From Acutalibacter sp. (GTDB lineage: Bacteria; Bacillota; Clostridia; Oscillospirales; Acutalibacteraceae): a stretch of DNA of 51,705 nt. The stretch's first letter is position 1. Each line of letters opens with the position of its first letter. The position numbers and the translations under genes are program-made. The stretch is from positions 1-51,705 of the forward strand of contig JAHHRN010000009.1 in the NCBI GenBank assembly GCA_020025775.1, written 5' to 3'. Below the pieces are notes generated by a model. The model was not told where the DNA came from. It made no database searches and saw only the letters and a list, made by a program, of their open reading frames with translations. Shown in pieces: positions 16,022 through 24,483 of the stretch.

Positions 16022-16804
16022 ATGGCAATCGGCATTTCATCCGGATGTTTTTATCCGCACACCACAGAAGAATCCCTACAGATCGTCGGCGAGCTCGGCG
16101 CAGACTGCACAGAGCTTTTTGTAAATTCTCCTTACGAGCTGGATTCGGCTTATATAGAGAAATTTAAAGAGATTAAAGATTCCTACGGCTTTCGCGTAAA
16201 GAGCTTTCACACCTATGCCTCTTTCACAGAATCCTATTATTTTTTCAGTTCCTACAACCGCCGCTTTTTAGAATCTCAAGAGGATTTTAAGCGTTATTTC
16301 GACGGCATGCACACCCTCGGGGCGGATGTTTTAGTGATGCACGGGGCTAAAATCCCCGGCAGTATTCCCGACGAGGAGGTTTTTGAGCGTTTCGGTATTC
16401 TGTCTGATATGGCGCAAAAAGAGGACATCCTCCTCTGCCAAGAAAACGTGGCACTCTACCGCTCTCAAAGCCCTGATTATTTAAAACGTATGCGGGATTT
16501 TCTCGGCGACCGCTTCCACATGGTTTTTGATTTAAAACAGGCGAGAAAGGTAAAGATTGACCCCGCCGTATTCGTCGAAGAATTTTCCGACTCGATAGCA
16601 CACATTCACATCAGCGATTGCACGGCAGATGCCCCCTGTGCCCTGCCGTTTTGCGAGGGCAGTTTATTCGACTTTAAAGCCTTCTTTAAAACCATGCAGG
16701 AAAAGGGCTACAAGGGCGATTACATGCTCGAGCTTTATGATTACTGCTACACCTGCCCCGAAGATATAAAAATCGCCTACGAGGGCTTAAAAAAATGCCT
16801 CTAA
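16022..16804 (+). CDS. Sugar phosphate isomerase/epimerase, xylose isomerase-like TIM barrel
   Basis: A 260-residue protein of the AP-endonuclease-2/xylose-isomerase-like TIM-barrel superfamily. Visible strand-end residues likely to bind a divalent metal are VLVMHGAK, LLCQENV with Glu, MVFDLKQA with Asp, AHIHISD with His, and a C-terminal YMLELYD with Glu. This ordered E/D/H set is the family pattern. The start at 16022 follows AGGAGGTCCACGC; an in-frame upstream Met at 15932 lies outside the ribosome binding site and is rejected. It is monocistronic, followed by the nrdR promoter. The sugar or polyol substrate is unknown. Confidence 0.85.
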   Translation: MAIGISSGCFYPHTTEESLQIVGELGADCTELFVNSPYELDSAYIEKFKEIKDSYGFRVKSFHTYASFTESYYFFSSYNRRFLESQEDFKRYFDGMHTLGADVLVMHGAKIPGSIPDEEVFERFGILSDMAQKEDILLCQENVALYRSQSPDYLKRMRDFLGDRFHMVFDLKQARKVKIDPAVFVEEFSDSIAHIHISDCTADAPCALPFCEGSLFDFKAFFKTMQEKGYKGDYMLELYDYCYTCPEDIKIAYEGLKKCL

Positions 16805-16807
16805 TTC

Positions 16808-16836
16808 TTTACATTGTAGGATTCAAATGGTATACT
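16808..16836 (+). promoter_or_regulatory. Promoter of nrdR
   Basis: TTTACA (16808-16813), 17-nt spacer, TATACT (16831-16836), immediately after the TIM-barrel gene and 45 bases before the nrdR start. Confidence 0.75.
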
Positions 16837-16881
16837 ATACCCTATAAAGTGTCTGTTTAACTCTAGATCGGATGTGATACT

Positions 16882-17337
16882 ATGAAATGCCCCTTTTGCG
16901 GTTATGAAGAAAGCAAAGTGATTGACTCACGACCCACAGATGAAGGCTCCAGAATTCGCCGTCGCCGGGAATGTTTACAGTGCGGCAAGCGCTTCACCAC
17001 CTATGAGGTGATTGAAAGTCTTCCGATTTTGGTCATTAAGAAAGATAAATCCCGAGAGGTTTTCGACCGAAACAAACTTTTAAACGGTATGATGCGCGCT
17101 TGCGAAAAGCGTCCGGTTACTATGGATGAGCTTGAAAAGGCCGTAAACAGCATTGAAAGCACCCTCCAAAACTCTCTCGACCGCGAGGTAACCTCTTTGC
17201 AGGTCGGCGAGCTTGCCATGGAAAAATTAAAAGAAATTGATGAGGTTGCCTATGTGCGTTTCGCCTCTGTATATCGTCGTTTCCGTGACATTAACGCCTT
17301 CATGGAAGAGCTCTCTGCGCTTTTGGATAAAAAATAA
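16882..17337 (+). CDS. nrdR: Transcriptional repressor NrdR
   Basis: A 151-residue regulator of ribonucleotide reductase genes. The N-terminal zinc ribbon is intact: C3-P-F-C6 and C31-x2-C34, with RRRRECLQCGKRFTTYE between and after. An ATP-cone domain follows at about residues 49-139 (VIKKDKSREVFDRNKLL), sensing dATP/ATP. Length and start are standard for the family. It has its own promoter and terminator. No nrd genes lie in the window, so its targets are elsewhere in the genome. Confidence 0.97.
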   Translation: MKCPFCGYEESKVIDSRPTDEGSRIRRRRECLQCGKRFTTYEVIESLPILVIKKDKSREVFDRNKLLNGMMRACEKRPVTMDELEKAVNSIESTLQNSLDREVTSLQVGELAMEKLKEIDEVAYVRFASVYRRFRDINAFMEELSALLDKK

Positions 17338-17350
17338 GCCCGTAGAACAT

Positions 17351-17398
17351 AAAAATCACGCAAAATCCGCCCTCGCGGTAGTCCTTGCGTGATTTTTT
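17351..17398 (+). terminator. Terminator after nrdR
   Basis: Inverted repeat AAAATCACGCAA/TTGCGTGATTTT with an inner CCGCC/GGCGG-like hairpin, ending in a T run. Confidence 0.85.
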
Positions 17399-17447
17399 CA
17401 TAACTTATGAACAGTCCGCTGACCATTTGTAGATTTGCAAAATACTA

Positions 17448-17476
17448 TTGAATAATTTTTAAAATTATTGTATAAT
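17448..17476 (+). promoter_or_regulatory. Promoter of the yhhN-mscS-yhcH genes
   Basis: TTGAAT (17448-17453), 17-nt AT-rich spacer, TATAAT (17471-17476), 35 bases before the ATG at 17511. Confidence 0.8.
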
Positions 17477-17510
17477 ATGCCCATAAATAAAGAAACAGGA
17501 GTGATTCCCT

Positions 17511-18206
17511 ATGTATTTTTGGGTTCTCTTAGCAATCGGTGTTCTTGCTACAGTTAGTTTCTTATGGCAGCGTGTCACAAAAGGCGGTATTCAAGGTCTC
17601 TACGCAAAAGCAGTTGCCAGCCTCTGCTTTATTGCCGTAGCGGTTGCCGCAACAAACCGCAATCGAAGCTTTTTAGACTTCGGCTCGTTCATGCTCTTCG
17701 GTTTGGTATGTGGTCTTTTGGGCGATGTTTGGCTCGACCTCAAATGGATTTATGTGGGCGATAAGGATTCCTATCTTTATGCCGGCTTCCTGTTTTTCCT
17801 GGTTGGGCACATTTGCTTCATCTGCGCGCAGTATTCCGCAGGGCCGTTTAACCTGAAAACCATCCTGATTTCCATTGTGTTGGCACTTCTTATCGCCTGC
17901 ATTGCGCTTCTCATTGAAAAGCCCATGAAAATGCAGTACGGTAAATTTAAGCTGATTGTGTTCTTTTACACCTTCGTTTTATCCTTAACCATGACAACCG
18001 CGTTCATGTTTATGGTCGTTACCCACTTCCACAGCATGTGGGTGGTTATGTTCGTCGGTGCACTTCTCTTTTTGCTTTCCGACCTCGTTTTGTCGGGTAT
18101 GTATTTTGCAAAAGACAAGAACACAAAGTTCAATATTATTTTAAATCACACCCTTTATTATCTCGCGCAGTTCACCTTAGCAACAACTATTCTTTGCGCA
18201 AGATAA
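17511..18206 (+). CDS. YhhN family membrane protein (lysoplasmalogenase-like)
   Basis: A 231-residue protein with about eight transmembrane segments, matching the YhhN/TMEM86 family; some members hydrolyse lysoplasmalogens. Family motifs are GLLGDVWLDLK, with two Asp thought to be catalytic, LLSDLVLSG in the sixth or seventh helix, and a C-terminal YYLAQFTLA. The start has AGGAG upstream and a consensus promoter. It is first of three close genes with mscS and a YhcH-like gene (gaps 35 and 4 bases). Because many anaerobic Clostridia make plasmalogens, a lysoplasmalogen role is plausible but unproven. Confidence 0.85.
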   Translation: MYFWVLLAIGVLATVSFLWQRVTKGGIQGLYAKAVASLCFIAVAVAATNRNRSFLDFGSFMLFGLVCGLLGDVWLDLKWIYVGDKDSYLYAGFLFFLVGHICFICAQYSAGPFNLKTILISIVLALLIACIALLIEKPMKMQYGKFKLIVFFYTFVLSLTMTTAFMFMVVTHFHSMWVVMFVGALLFLLSDLVLSGMYFAKDKNTKFNIILNHTLYYLAQFTLATTILCAR

Positions 18207-18241
18207 GCACTCTCCCCGTTTAGAAAAGGAAAATACATATT

Positions 18242-19069
18242 ATGGAAAAGATTCATGAAATCCTAAACTACGCCGTAGGTAATTTCACCGTAGGCAAGAT
18301 TTTAGCCGCCGTGATTGCCTTTGTAGTCTGCTATTTGCTCATCAAGCTCGTGATGCGCTTTGCAGACAGGCTCTTTGACAAAATGCACATGGATGCAAAC
18401 CTTACGCGCTTCGTTCGTGCCGCGGTAAAAGTTCTGCTCTATTTCCTCATGGCGATGATTGTCATTGATACGCTCGGCGTTTCAGTTACATCTCTTCTTG
18501 CCGCGTTCTCTGTTGTCGGTTTAACCGCTTCCCTCGCTGTGCAGGATTCCCTTTCGAACCTCGCCGGCGGCGTTGTGCTCCTCGTTACAAAGCCCTTTAA
18601 GCTTGGGGATTACGTGCAGATTGACGACATCAGCGGCACAGTTAAGGTTATTGGTCTAATCCATACCCGTATTGCCACCGTAGACAATAAGCTCATTTAT
18701 GTACCCAACAGCAAAATTGTTGCTACAAAGGTTACAAATTTTACCACGCAGGAAAACCGCCGCGTCGATTTGGAAATTTCTGCTTCCTACGATGCCCCGA
18801 TTGCACTGGTTCGTGAATCTCTGCTTGCTTCTGTGGCGGCAGTGGATAAATTTTTAGATACACCCGACAAGCCCTTTGCCGCTGTACTCTCCTATGATGA
18901 CAGCAGCATCCGTTATATCGTGCGCGCTTGGGTGAAAACCGAAGATTATTGGCCGGCTCGATTTGCGCTTTTAGAACAAATCAAAACCGATTTTGATAAA
19001 CGCAATATTGAAATGACTTATAATCACTTAAATGTTCACATGGTTACCAATAACGCACAGGAGGACTAA
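18242..19069 (+). CDS. mscS: Small-conductance mechanosensitive channel, MscS family
   Basis: A 275-residue channel that opens on membrane tension to release solutes under hypo-osmotic shock. Three transmembrane segments occupy about residues 15-115. The pore helix TM3 has LTASLAVQDSLSNLAGGVVL, the Gly/Ala-rich family signature. A beta domain follows (KPFKLGDYVQIDDISGTV, then VPNSKIV), then a C-terminal alpha/beta domain. Length is close to E. coli MscS (286). The start has a modest AAAGGAAAA ribosome binding site. It is four bases from the YhcH-like gene start and is probably cotranscribed with it and the YhhN gene. Confidence 0.93.
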   Translation: MEKIHEILNYAVGNFTVGKILAAVIAFVVCYLLIKLVMRFADRLFDKMHMDANLTRFVRAAVKVLLYFLMAMIVIDTLGVSVTSLLAAFSVVGLTASLAVQDSLSNLAGGVVLLVTKPFKLGDYVQIDDISGTVKVIGLIHTRIATVDNKLIYVPNSKIVATKVTNFTTQENRRVDLEISASYDAPIALVRESLLASVAAVDKFLDTPDKPFAAVLSYDDSSIRYIVRAWVKTEDYWPARFALLEQIKTDFDKRNIEMTYNHLNVHMVTNNAQED

Positions 19070-19073
19070 ACCC

Positions 19074-19532
19074 ATGCTTTTTGACAATATTGACAACTTT
19101 TTTCGTTACGCACAGAAGAACGAGAGCTCTATTATGGCTTACGACTTCATTGTAAACTATTTAAAGAAGCCCTTGCCCTTAGGCCACTACGAATTGGACG
19201 GCGACAACGTTTTTGCAAACGTAATTGAATATGACACCGTTCCGGCGGCAGATAAAGATTTCGAAACCCACCGCCGCTACATTGACTTCCAGTTCCTTGT
19301 TTCGGGCAGAGAGCTCATTTACTTAGAGCGTCCGGAAGCCTTGGAAGTTTCTTCTCCCTATGATGCAGAAAACGATGTAGAAATGCTCAAAGGTAAAAGC
19401 GGTATTTGCGGCTTCCTTTTACAGCCGAATCAGTTCGCTGTTTTCTATCCCCACGAAGCACATAAGCCCGGTTGCTGTGGCAAAGCGTCGGAAAAGGTTC
19501 GTAAAATCGTAATTAAAATTGCGATGAACTAA
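19074..19532 (+). CDS. YhcH/YjgK/YiaL family cupin-like protein
   Basis: A 152-residue member of the YhcH/YjgK/YiaL (DUF386) family, a beta-barrel fold; some members are thought to act as sugar anomerases in sialic acid or other sugar pathways. Visible features are YDTVPAADKDFETHRRYIDFQ with the conserved E-x-H-x3-D region, IYLERPEAL, and a C-terminal FYPHEAHKPG with metal-binding His residues. The start at 19074 follows GGAGG; the in-frame Met at 19032 lies inside mscS without a ribosome binding site. Coupling with a mechanosensitive channel is odd for a sugar enzyme. Confidence 0.88.
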   Translation: MLFDNIDNFFRYAQKNESSIMAYDFIVNYLKKPLPLGHYELDGDNVFANVIEYDTVPAADKDFETHRRYIDFQFLVSGRELIYLERPEALEVSSPYDAENDVEMLKGKSGICGFLLQPNQFAVFYPHEAHKPGCCGKASEKVRKIVIKIAMN

Positions 19533-19560
19533 GCTTCGACAATTAAACGAAAAAGTATAA

Positions 19561-19594
19561 AAGAGGTGTATCAAAGCTATACACCTCTTTTTTC
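19561..19594 (+). terminator. Terminator of the yhhN-mscS-yhcH operon
   Basis: Eleven-pair stem AAGAGGTGTAT/ATACACCTCTT with loop CAAAGCT-like, followed by a T run. Confidence 0.9.
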
Positions 19595-19642
19595 ATTATA
19601 ATAAGAAGCCTTTGCCCTATTTTGAAAAGCTCCAAAAATAGT

Positions 19643-19680
19643 AAACCCCTTGTGCACAGTAAAATTTGCACAAGGGGTTT
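19643..19680 (-). terminator. Terminator of the acpS-nnr-lipoprotein operon
   Basis: Inverted repeat AAACCCCTTGTGCA/TGCACAAGGGGTTT, immediately after the minus-strand lipoprotein gene. Confidence 0.85.
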
Positions 19681-19684
19681 TATT

Positions 19685-20203
19685 TTACAATCTTTGAAAC
19701 GTCGAAAAGTGAATCGTTAAACCTTCCTCTTTCATTTCCAAGGCTTCTAAATTCTCGGTTTCGGCATCGGCAACAAAGGTAAACGCTTCGCCGTTTGGCG
19801 TTTTGCCGATATAATAAAGCTTATTTTCGCTTCTTTGCGTAATATAATTTTCAGGGTCAGAAAGCGAGGCACACGCCGTAAAGAGCAGTTTTGCAAAGGC
19901 AGTTTGCGGAAGATAGGTAATCGGCGCTTTTACTTCCAAGCCGAGAAGCTTTACGGTGCATTCCATCGGCGTTTGCAAAATCTCTAAGCCGCAAAGCGCT
20001 TTGGGTGCGCTGAACATCAAATCACAGCTTTGCGCGTGATGCAAGGTACAATTCGCCGTATATTGCAATTTGCCGTGGGTCACTTCGATTTGCGCCGAGA
20101 ACTGCAAAGGCGGCTTCGATTTTTCTTTCTTATTTCGTTCACAGCCGCAAAGCAGTAAGAAAACTGCCATGCAAAAGCAAAGGGTGCGTTTGATAGCTTG
20201 CAT
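19685..20203 (-). CDS. Lipoprotein of unknown function in acpS-nnr operon
   Basis: A 172-residue predicted lipoprotein. The signal peptide has basic residues at 5-6, a hydrophobic core and a lipobox FLLLCGC, so Cys21 would be lipidated and the protein anchored outside the membrane. The mature part is mostly beta (FSAQIEVTHGKLQYTANCTL, then DLMFSAPKALCGLEI) and resembles small cell-envelope lipoproteins with a lipoprotein-sorting-like fold; I do not claim that family. It begins 24 bases after nnr and shares its operon. The ribosome binding site (GAGAGGAAC) is somewhat distant from the ATG, so the start is slightly uncertain. Confidence 0.8.
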   Translation of the reverse strand: MQAIKRTLCFCMAVFLLLCGCERNKKEKSKPPLQFSAQIEVTHGKLQYTANCTLHHAQSCDLMFSAPKALCGLEILQTPMECTVKLLGLEVKAPITYLPQTAFAKLLFTACASLSDPENYITQRSENKLYYIGKTPNGEAFTFVADAETENLEALEMKEEGLTIHFSTFQRL

Positions 20204-20226
20204 GTGCCTAAGTTCCTCTCCGTCTT

Positions 20227-21762
20227 TTATTCAAAAGAGGCAAGAAGCTTCGGGAGAACATCTAACACTTTGGACGGCGTATTACCGCTCTTCGAGAAAG
20301 CTTTGGAAACCGCTTCACCGGCTTTGCCGTGGAGATAGGTTGCCACTGCGCTCGCTTCTATCGGCGTTAAGCCACGTACAAGGAACGCCGCCAAAATACC
20401 GGCAAGAACATCGCCGCTGCCCGCTGTAGCTAAGCCCTCATCCCCTGTTAAGTTGAGCAGGAAATGTACACCGTCTGCCGTTAAGAGCGTACCTGCGCCC
20501 TTTAAAACAACCACAGCACCTGTTTTCTCGTGAATCGCACGGCAGGCCTCCATGCGGTTTGCCTGCACCTCCTGCGGCGTACAGCCCAAAAGACGTGCCG
20601 CTTCGCCCGGATGCGGGGTTAAAATAACCGGAGCTTTTGCTTCTTTAATTATATCTATGTCAGAAGCCACCGCGTTTATGCCGTCCGCATCTAAAATAAC
20701 GGGAATTTCTGCATGGCGGAGCACGGATTCTACCACGGCCTTTGTATCATAATCCACACCCATGCCACAGCCCAAAAGGCAGGCATCGGCGGATTTTAAA
20801 GCGTCAAGAATATGTTTTTCATTTTGGAAGGAGATTCTGCCCTCGCGGTTGGATTCGAGCGGCAAAAGCACCTTTTCGGGGGTTCTTGCTGTCACAGCCG
20901 CATAAGCTTTATCGGGGAATGCCAAACGCACAAGACCCGCGCCGCACTCGACCGCCGCCGCGGAAGAAAGCACTGCCGCACCGGGCATCGCGTAACTACC
21001 TGCCAAGATTAAAAGCTTACCGAAGTCGCCTTTATTGGCATCCTCTTCAGCTTTCGGGAACATGGCGCAAATATCTTCATCCTCTAACGTGCATACTGTA
21101 TCGTAGGGTGCATATAATTCTTCGGGAACACCGATGCGCACCACCTCGATTTCACCGGCATAGCGTTTGGCAGGATACAGGGTCAAAGACGGCTTTAACG
21201 CCATTACGGTAAGGGTAACATCTGCCTTTACCGGCTCTGCCGCAACGGCACCGCTGTCGGTCAAAAGTCCGCTCGGCACATCGACAGAAAATACCGTTCC
21301 TTCGGCCTCTTCGAGCACTGCACGAAGGGCGGAAAGTGCCTCGCATTCGTCGCCGGAAAAGCCCGTTCCAAACAAAGCATCAACTAAAATGTCCGAAGTT
21401 AAAATGAAGCGTTTTTGTAAAGGGGAATGTACATCGTATTCACTAATCGGAATTTCCATATGTGCAGCTCTGGCGCGCATTTCTATAGCATTTTCCGCTG
21501 TCGGGTCACCGAGGAGCAAGAACACACGCACATCGTAGCCGTTTTCGTAAAGCTTTCTCGCGATAACGAAACCATCGCCGCCGTTTTTGCCCTTGCCGCA
21601 AAATACGCTGACACGCTTGTTCTGCGCGGCATCAAACCGTTTACGAATCGCCTTCGCGCAAGCCGCGCCTGCATTTTCCATTAAACGAAGATAAGAAACG
21701 CCGTTTGCATCGGCGCTCGCTTCCAAGGCTTTAATATCTGCCCCGTTCAAAACATATTCCAT
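20227..21762 (-). CDS. nnr: Bifunctional NAD(P)H-hydrate epimerase/ADP-dependent dehydratase
   Basis: A 511-residue metabolite-repair enzyme that restores damaged NADHX/NADPHX. The N-terminal YjeF_N epimerase domain (about 1-210) has VFCGKGKNGGDGFVIARKLY. The C-terminal ribokinase-like dehydratase domain (about 225-505) has LLILAGSYAMPGAA, VILTPHPGEAARL and the catalytic ATAGSGDVLAGILAAFL. Both domains look complete and the length is standard for the fused form. Its start codon is directly adjacent to the acpS stop, indicating translational coupling. acpS-nnr adjacency is common in Firmicutes. Confidence 0.95.
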   Translation of the reverse strand: MEYVLNGADIKALEASADANGVSYLRLMENAGAACAKAIRKRFDAAQNKRVSVFCGKGKNGGDGFVIARKLYENGYDVRVFLLLGDPTAENAIEMRARAAHMEIPISEYDVHSPLQKRFILTSDILVDALFGTGFSGDECEALSALRAVLEEAEGTVFSVDVPSGLLTDSGAVAAEPVKADVTLTVMALKPSLTLYPAKRYAGEIEVVRIGVPEELYAPYDTVCTLEDEDICAMFPKAEEDANKGDFGKLLILAGSYAMPGAAVLSSAAAVECGAGLVRLAFPDKAYAAVTARTPEKVLLPLESNREGRISFQNEKHILDALKSADACLLGCGMGVDYDTKAVVESVLRHAEIPVILDADGINAVASDIDIIKEAKAPVILTPHPGEAARLLGCTPQEVQANRMEACRAIHEKTGAVVVLKGAGTLLTADGVHFLLNLTGDEGLATAGSGDVLAGILAAFLVRGLTPIEASAVATYLHGKAGEAVSKAFSKSGNTPSKVLDVLPKLLASFE

Positions 21763-22137
21763 TTAGAAAGCTCCTTCCTCATAAGCTACAACCATGGCAG
21801 TTGCTAAGGTTTTGGTATGTGTAATGCTCAGCGTGAATTTGAGCTTTGCTTTTTTAGAAAGCTCCCGCGCTTTGCCCGAAAGATGAAAATACGGTGCGCC
21901 GAGTGCATCGTGCAGCACTTCGACTTCGGAAAGCTGAAAACCGCGAATCCCTGTGCCAAGGGCTTTTGAAAAAGCTTCCTTTGCCGCAAACGCCGCCGCG
22001 GCACTTTCGGCTCTTTTGCCTCGTTTTTCCCATTCGGCGCGTTCACGTTCGCCGTAAACCGTCGTCAAAAAGGAAGGGCTTTTCAGAGATTTCTCGATGC
22101 GCTCAATCTCCACTGTATCGATTCCGCATTTTAGCAT
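21763..22137 (-). CDS. acpS: Holo-[acyl-carrier-protein] synthase
   Basis: A 124-residue phosphopantetheinyl transferase that converts apo-ACP to holo-ACP using coenzyme A. Conserved motifs are GIDTVEIERIEKSL near the N-terminus, with the metal-binding Asp, and AAFAAKEAFSKALGTGI in the middle, with the catalytic Glu and Lys. A C-terminal LSITHTKTLATAMVVA follows. Length is typical (about 115-125). Ribosome binding site AAGGTGG lies about nine bases from ATG. First gene of the acpS-nnr-lipoprotein operon. Confidence 0.95.
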   Translation of the reverse strand: MLKCGIDTVEIERIEKSLKSPSFLTTVYGERERAEWEKRGKRAESAAAAFAAKEAFSKALGTGIRGFQLSEVEVLHDALGAPYFHLSGKARELSKKAKLKFTLSITHTKTLATAMVVAYEEGAF

Positions 22138-22170
22138 AATGTAAAGCCACCTTTACTTTTACTTCCTTCC

Positions 22171-22200
22171 AGTATAGCACATTTTTTTAAACAATGTAAA
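22171..22200 (-). promoter_or_regulatory. Promoter of acpS operon
   Basis: Minus strand TTTACA (22195-22200), 18-nt spacer, TATACT (22171-22176), about 34 bases before the acpS start. Confidence 0.75.
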
Positions 22201-22233
22201 CTATAAATTATCCGATTCGCAAACTAAAATTTA

Positions 22234-22261
22234 TTGCATTCTTATCATTTTGTGTTATACT
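22234..22261 (+). promoter_or_regulatory. Promoter of nagB
   Basis: TTGCAT (22234-22239), 16-nt spacer, TATACT (22256-22261), about 47 bases before the nagB ATG. No clear operator is seen. Confidence 0.7.
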
Positions 22262-22307
22262 AGAAATATATTAAATTTCAAAATTCAAAAAGGAATAGGT
22301 GAATTCA

Positions 22308-23027
22308 ATGAAAGTCATTATTTTAGACAACGCACAGGAAATCGGCAAGGCTGCAGGTCAGCTTTTTGTAGATGCTGTAAAAGAGAACCCCGAAATTGTT
22401 TTAGGTCTTGCAACCGGCGCTACCCCGATTCCCACCTATGAATATATGTATAAAGCTTATGAAAAGGGCGAAGTTAGCTTCAAGAATGTTCGTACTTACA
22501 ACTTAGACGAATACGTTGACCTCCCGAAAGAGGACAAAAACAGCTACTACACCTTCATGCACGAGCAGCTCTTCAACCACACCGATATTAAAGAAGAAAA
22601 CGTACACTTCTTAAACGGCAACGCAGAAGATGTTGACGCAGAATGCCTTCGCTATGACGAAGAGCTCCGCAATGCCGGCATCGACATTCAGCTTCTCGGC
22701 ATCGGTAGAAACGGTCATATCGGCTTCAACGAACCTTCCGAGGCTTTCACAAAGACCTCTTTCAAGGTACAGTTAACCGACAGCACCATCGAAGCCAACT
22801 CCAAATACTTCGATGAAAACCCCATGCCGCATTATGCACTGACCATGGGCGTTGGTTCCATTATGACAGCAAAACAGGTTGTTTTGATTGCAACCGGTAA
22901 AGAAAAGGCAGAAGCTATGGCGGCTATGATTAACGGCGACGTTACACCGCAGTGCCCCGCTTCCATCCTGCACTTCCACCCCAATGCAGTTATTTTCATG
23001 GACAAAGACGCTGCAAGCCTTCTGTAA
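22308..23027 (+). CDS. nagB: Glucosamine-6-phosphate deaminase
   Basis: A 239-residue enzyme converting glucosamine-6-phosphate to fructose-6-phosphate and ammonia in amino-sugar catabolism. Motifs are LGLATGATPIPTYEYM, TYNLDEYV with the catalytic Asp, LLGIGRNGHIGFNEPSEAF with the catalytic His, and IATGKEKAEAMAAMI. Length is at the short end of the family, as in Firmicutes NagB. I prefer the ATG at 22308 (ribosome binding site AGGTG eight bases upstream) over the GTG three codons earlier, which overlaps that site. The gene is alone, without nagA beside it, and ends in a strong terminator. Confidence 0.95.
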   Translation: MKVIILDNAQEIGKAAGQLFVDAVKENPEIVLGLATGATPIPTYEYMYKAYEKGEVSFKNVRTYNLDEYVDLPKEDKNSYYTFMHEQLFNHTDIKEENVHFLNGNAEDVDAECLRYDEELRNAGIDIQLLGIGRNGHIGFNEPSEAFTKTSFKVQLTDSTIEANSKYFDENPMPHYALTMGVGSIMTAKQVVLIATGKEKAEAMAAMINGDVTPQCPASILHFHPNAVIFMDKDAASLL

Positions 23028-23037
23028 ACAAATTGAA

Positions 23038-23071
23038 GCCGCAAAAGGAACGCCCTTTTGCGGCTTTTTTA
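23038..23071 (+). terminator. Terminator after nagB
   Basis: Eleven-pair stem GCCGCAAAAGG/CCTTTTGCGGC with a short loop and six T. Confidence 0.9.
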
Positions 23072-23115
23072 TAAGCTGTTTTGTCTTCTGCCAGCAAACG
23101 GTTATGTAAGAAAGC

Positions 23116-24393
23116 TTACATCTGCGTCATGCCACCTAAAAGGATGCCGAAATTCTTTTTATAAATTTCGGGGAACTGGGCAAGCGGCAAGGGGCTTTGA
23201 CCCGTACCGATTTCAATGGTATAGCCGGGGCGGTTATAGTTCTGAATAAACCAATCCTTATAGCCGGCAAAGCTCGAATTATAGGGCGTTAGGGCAACCG
23301 TGTAGCCGCTGACCTCGCCGAAATAATCGGCAATTTCTTTCGAGCGTTCCGGCTCGTAGTCGGCATATTTCCAGTAAATCAGCTCTCCTTGGCTGTGGTA
23401 AGAAAGCGTCAAGCGGAAATTCTTCGCCTGCGTGAATTTATACATGGCGATACTTTCGGGCGTTGTGAGCGGTGCTTTACCGACGAAATCGCGCGGTGCA
23501 GGCTTATAGAAGCCCTGTTCTTCTTTAATACGTTTGGCTTCCTCCCAGCCGGCAGGATATTGCAAATTGAGGTCCACACCCTCGATATTCGCTTTCCAGC
23601 CCGAGGGGAAGGGAATATTGCTGTACTGTTCGGAGATGTGCTTTGCATAGTTATAATAGCCACCTGCGTTTAAAATGCCTGTAACGAGGTCTACGCCGTC
23701 GGGATTCACAAGTGGCACGAGATATAGGCTATACTCCGAAAAGAGCGTTTTGGCACTTTTGCCGCCAAATTCTTCATTCAGAGCGCAAGCTTCTAAGTAT
23801 TCCTCTGCAAAGGTCAAAAGAACGGGCGTTGTCAGCCACTCATTGGCATGGTGTGATGCATTATAGCAAATCTCTTTTTCGCCCTTACCGATGCAGAGAT
23901 AGGCAAGCGGTCTGCCCATAACACTCTTACCGATACTGCCCGTTTTTAAGAACGGATAGCGCACGCTGAGGCCCTCGATAATGCACGCCGTCAGAAAATA
24001 GGAATAATTTACATTGTGCGGCACCAGCGGGAAAGCATAAGGAATGAACACCTTGTCGCCGATTTGCAAATGGTCGGGGTCTTTGGTTGGATTCGCACGT
24101 AAGATACCACCCAAATCCGTTTGATAATCTTGAGAAAGCGTGTAAAACGTGTCGCCACTTCTGACCGTATGGACGGCATAGCCTCGAAGGAGCGGCATAA
24201 ACTTTTCCATGGTTTTGGGTCCAACCACACCGTCGGGCGAAAGTCCGTTTTGACTTTGGAACGTGCGCACAGCCTCTTGTGTTTGCGCGCCGAAAATCCC
24301 GTCAATCGCCAAATTACTATTGCCGTAGCGATAGAGTGCCAACTGCACATACTGCACATTCGTTCCGCGGCTGCCGTATCGAATCAAATCCAA
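23116..24393 (-). CDS. M14 family peptidoglycan endopeptidase with PG-binding and LysM domains
   Basis: A 425-residue protein. Residues 5-65 form a peptidoglycan-binding domain (GIFGAQTQEAVRTFQSQNGL). Residues 73-118 form a LysM domain (HTVRSGDTFYTLSQDY). Residues 130-420 form a zinc carboxypeptidase A-like domain. Zinc ligands are H182 and E185 (HHANEW) and H333 (SYHSQGE), and E394 (YTIEIGTG) is the catalytic base. This layout resembles gamma-D-glutamyl-meso-diaminopimelate endopeptidases such as Bacillus sphaericus endopeptidase I and YqgT. The start is TTG with GGAGGG seven bases upstream. No signal peptide is present, consistent with a sporulation-time mother-cell enzyme or non-classical export; that is inference. 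Confidence 0.92.
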   Translation of the reverse strand: MDLIRYGSRGTNVQYVQLALYRYGNSNLAIDGIFGAQTQEAVRTFQSQNGLSPDGVVGPKTMEKFMPLLRGYAVHTVRSGDTFYTLSQDYQTDLGGILRANPTKDPDHLQIGDKVFIPYAFPLVPHNVNYSYFLTACIIEGLSVRYPFLKTGSIGKSVMGRPLAYLCIGKGEKEICYNASHHANEWLTTPVLLTFAEEYLEACALNEEFGGKSAKTLFSEYSLYLVPLVNPDGVDLVTGILNAGGYYNYAKHISEQYSNIPFPSGWKANIEGVDLNLQYPAGWEEAKRIKEEQGFYKPAPRDFVGKAPLTTPESIAMYKFTQAKNFRLTLSYHSQGELIYWKYADYEPERSKEIADYFGEVSGYTVALTPYNSSFAGYKDWFIQNYNRPGYTIEIGTGQSPLPLAQFPEIYKKNFGILLGGMTQM

Positions 24394-24483
24394 AAAAATC
24401 CCTCCACATTCGTTTTTTATATACCTATTACGAAATGGAGAAGAAAAGAACCGTATTCCCCGAAAGAGAAAGGAGTTTTCCCA

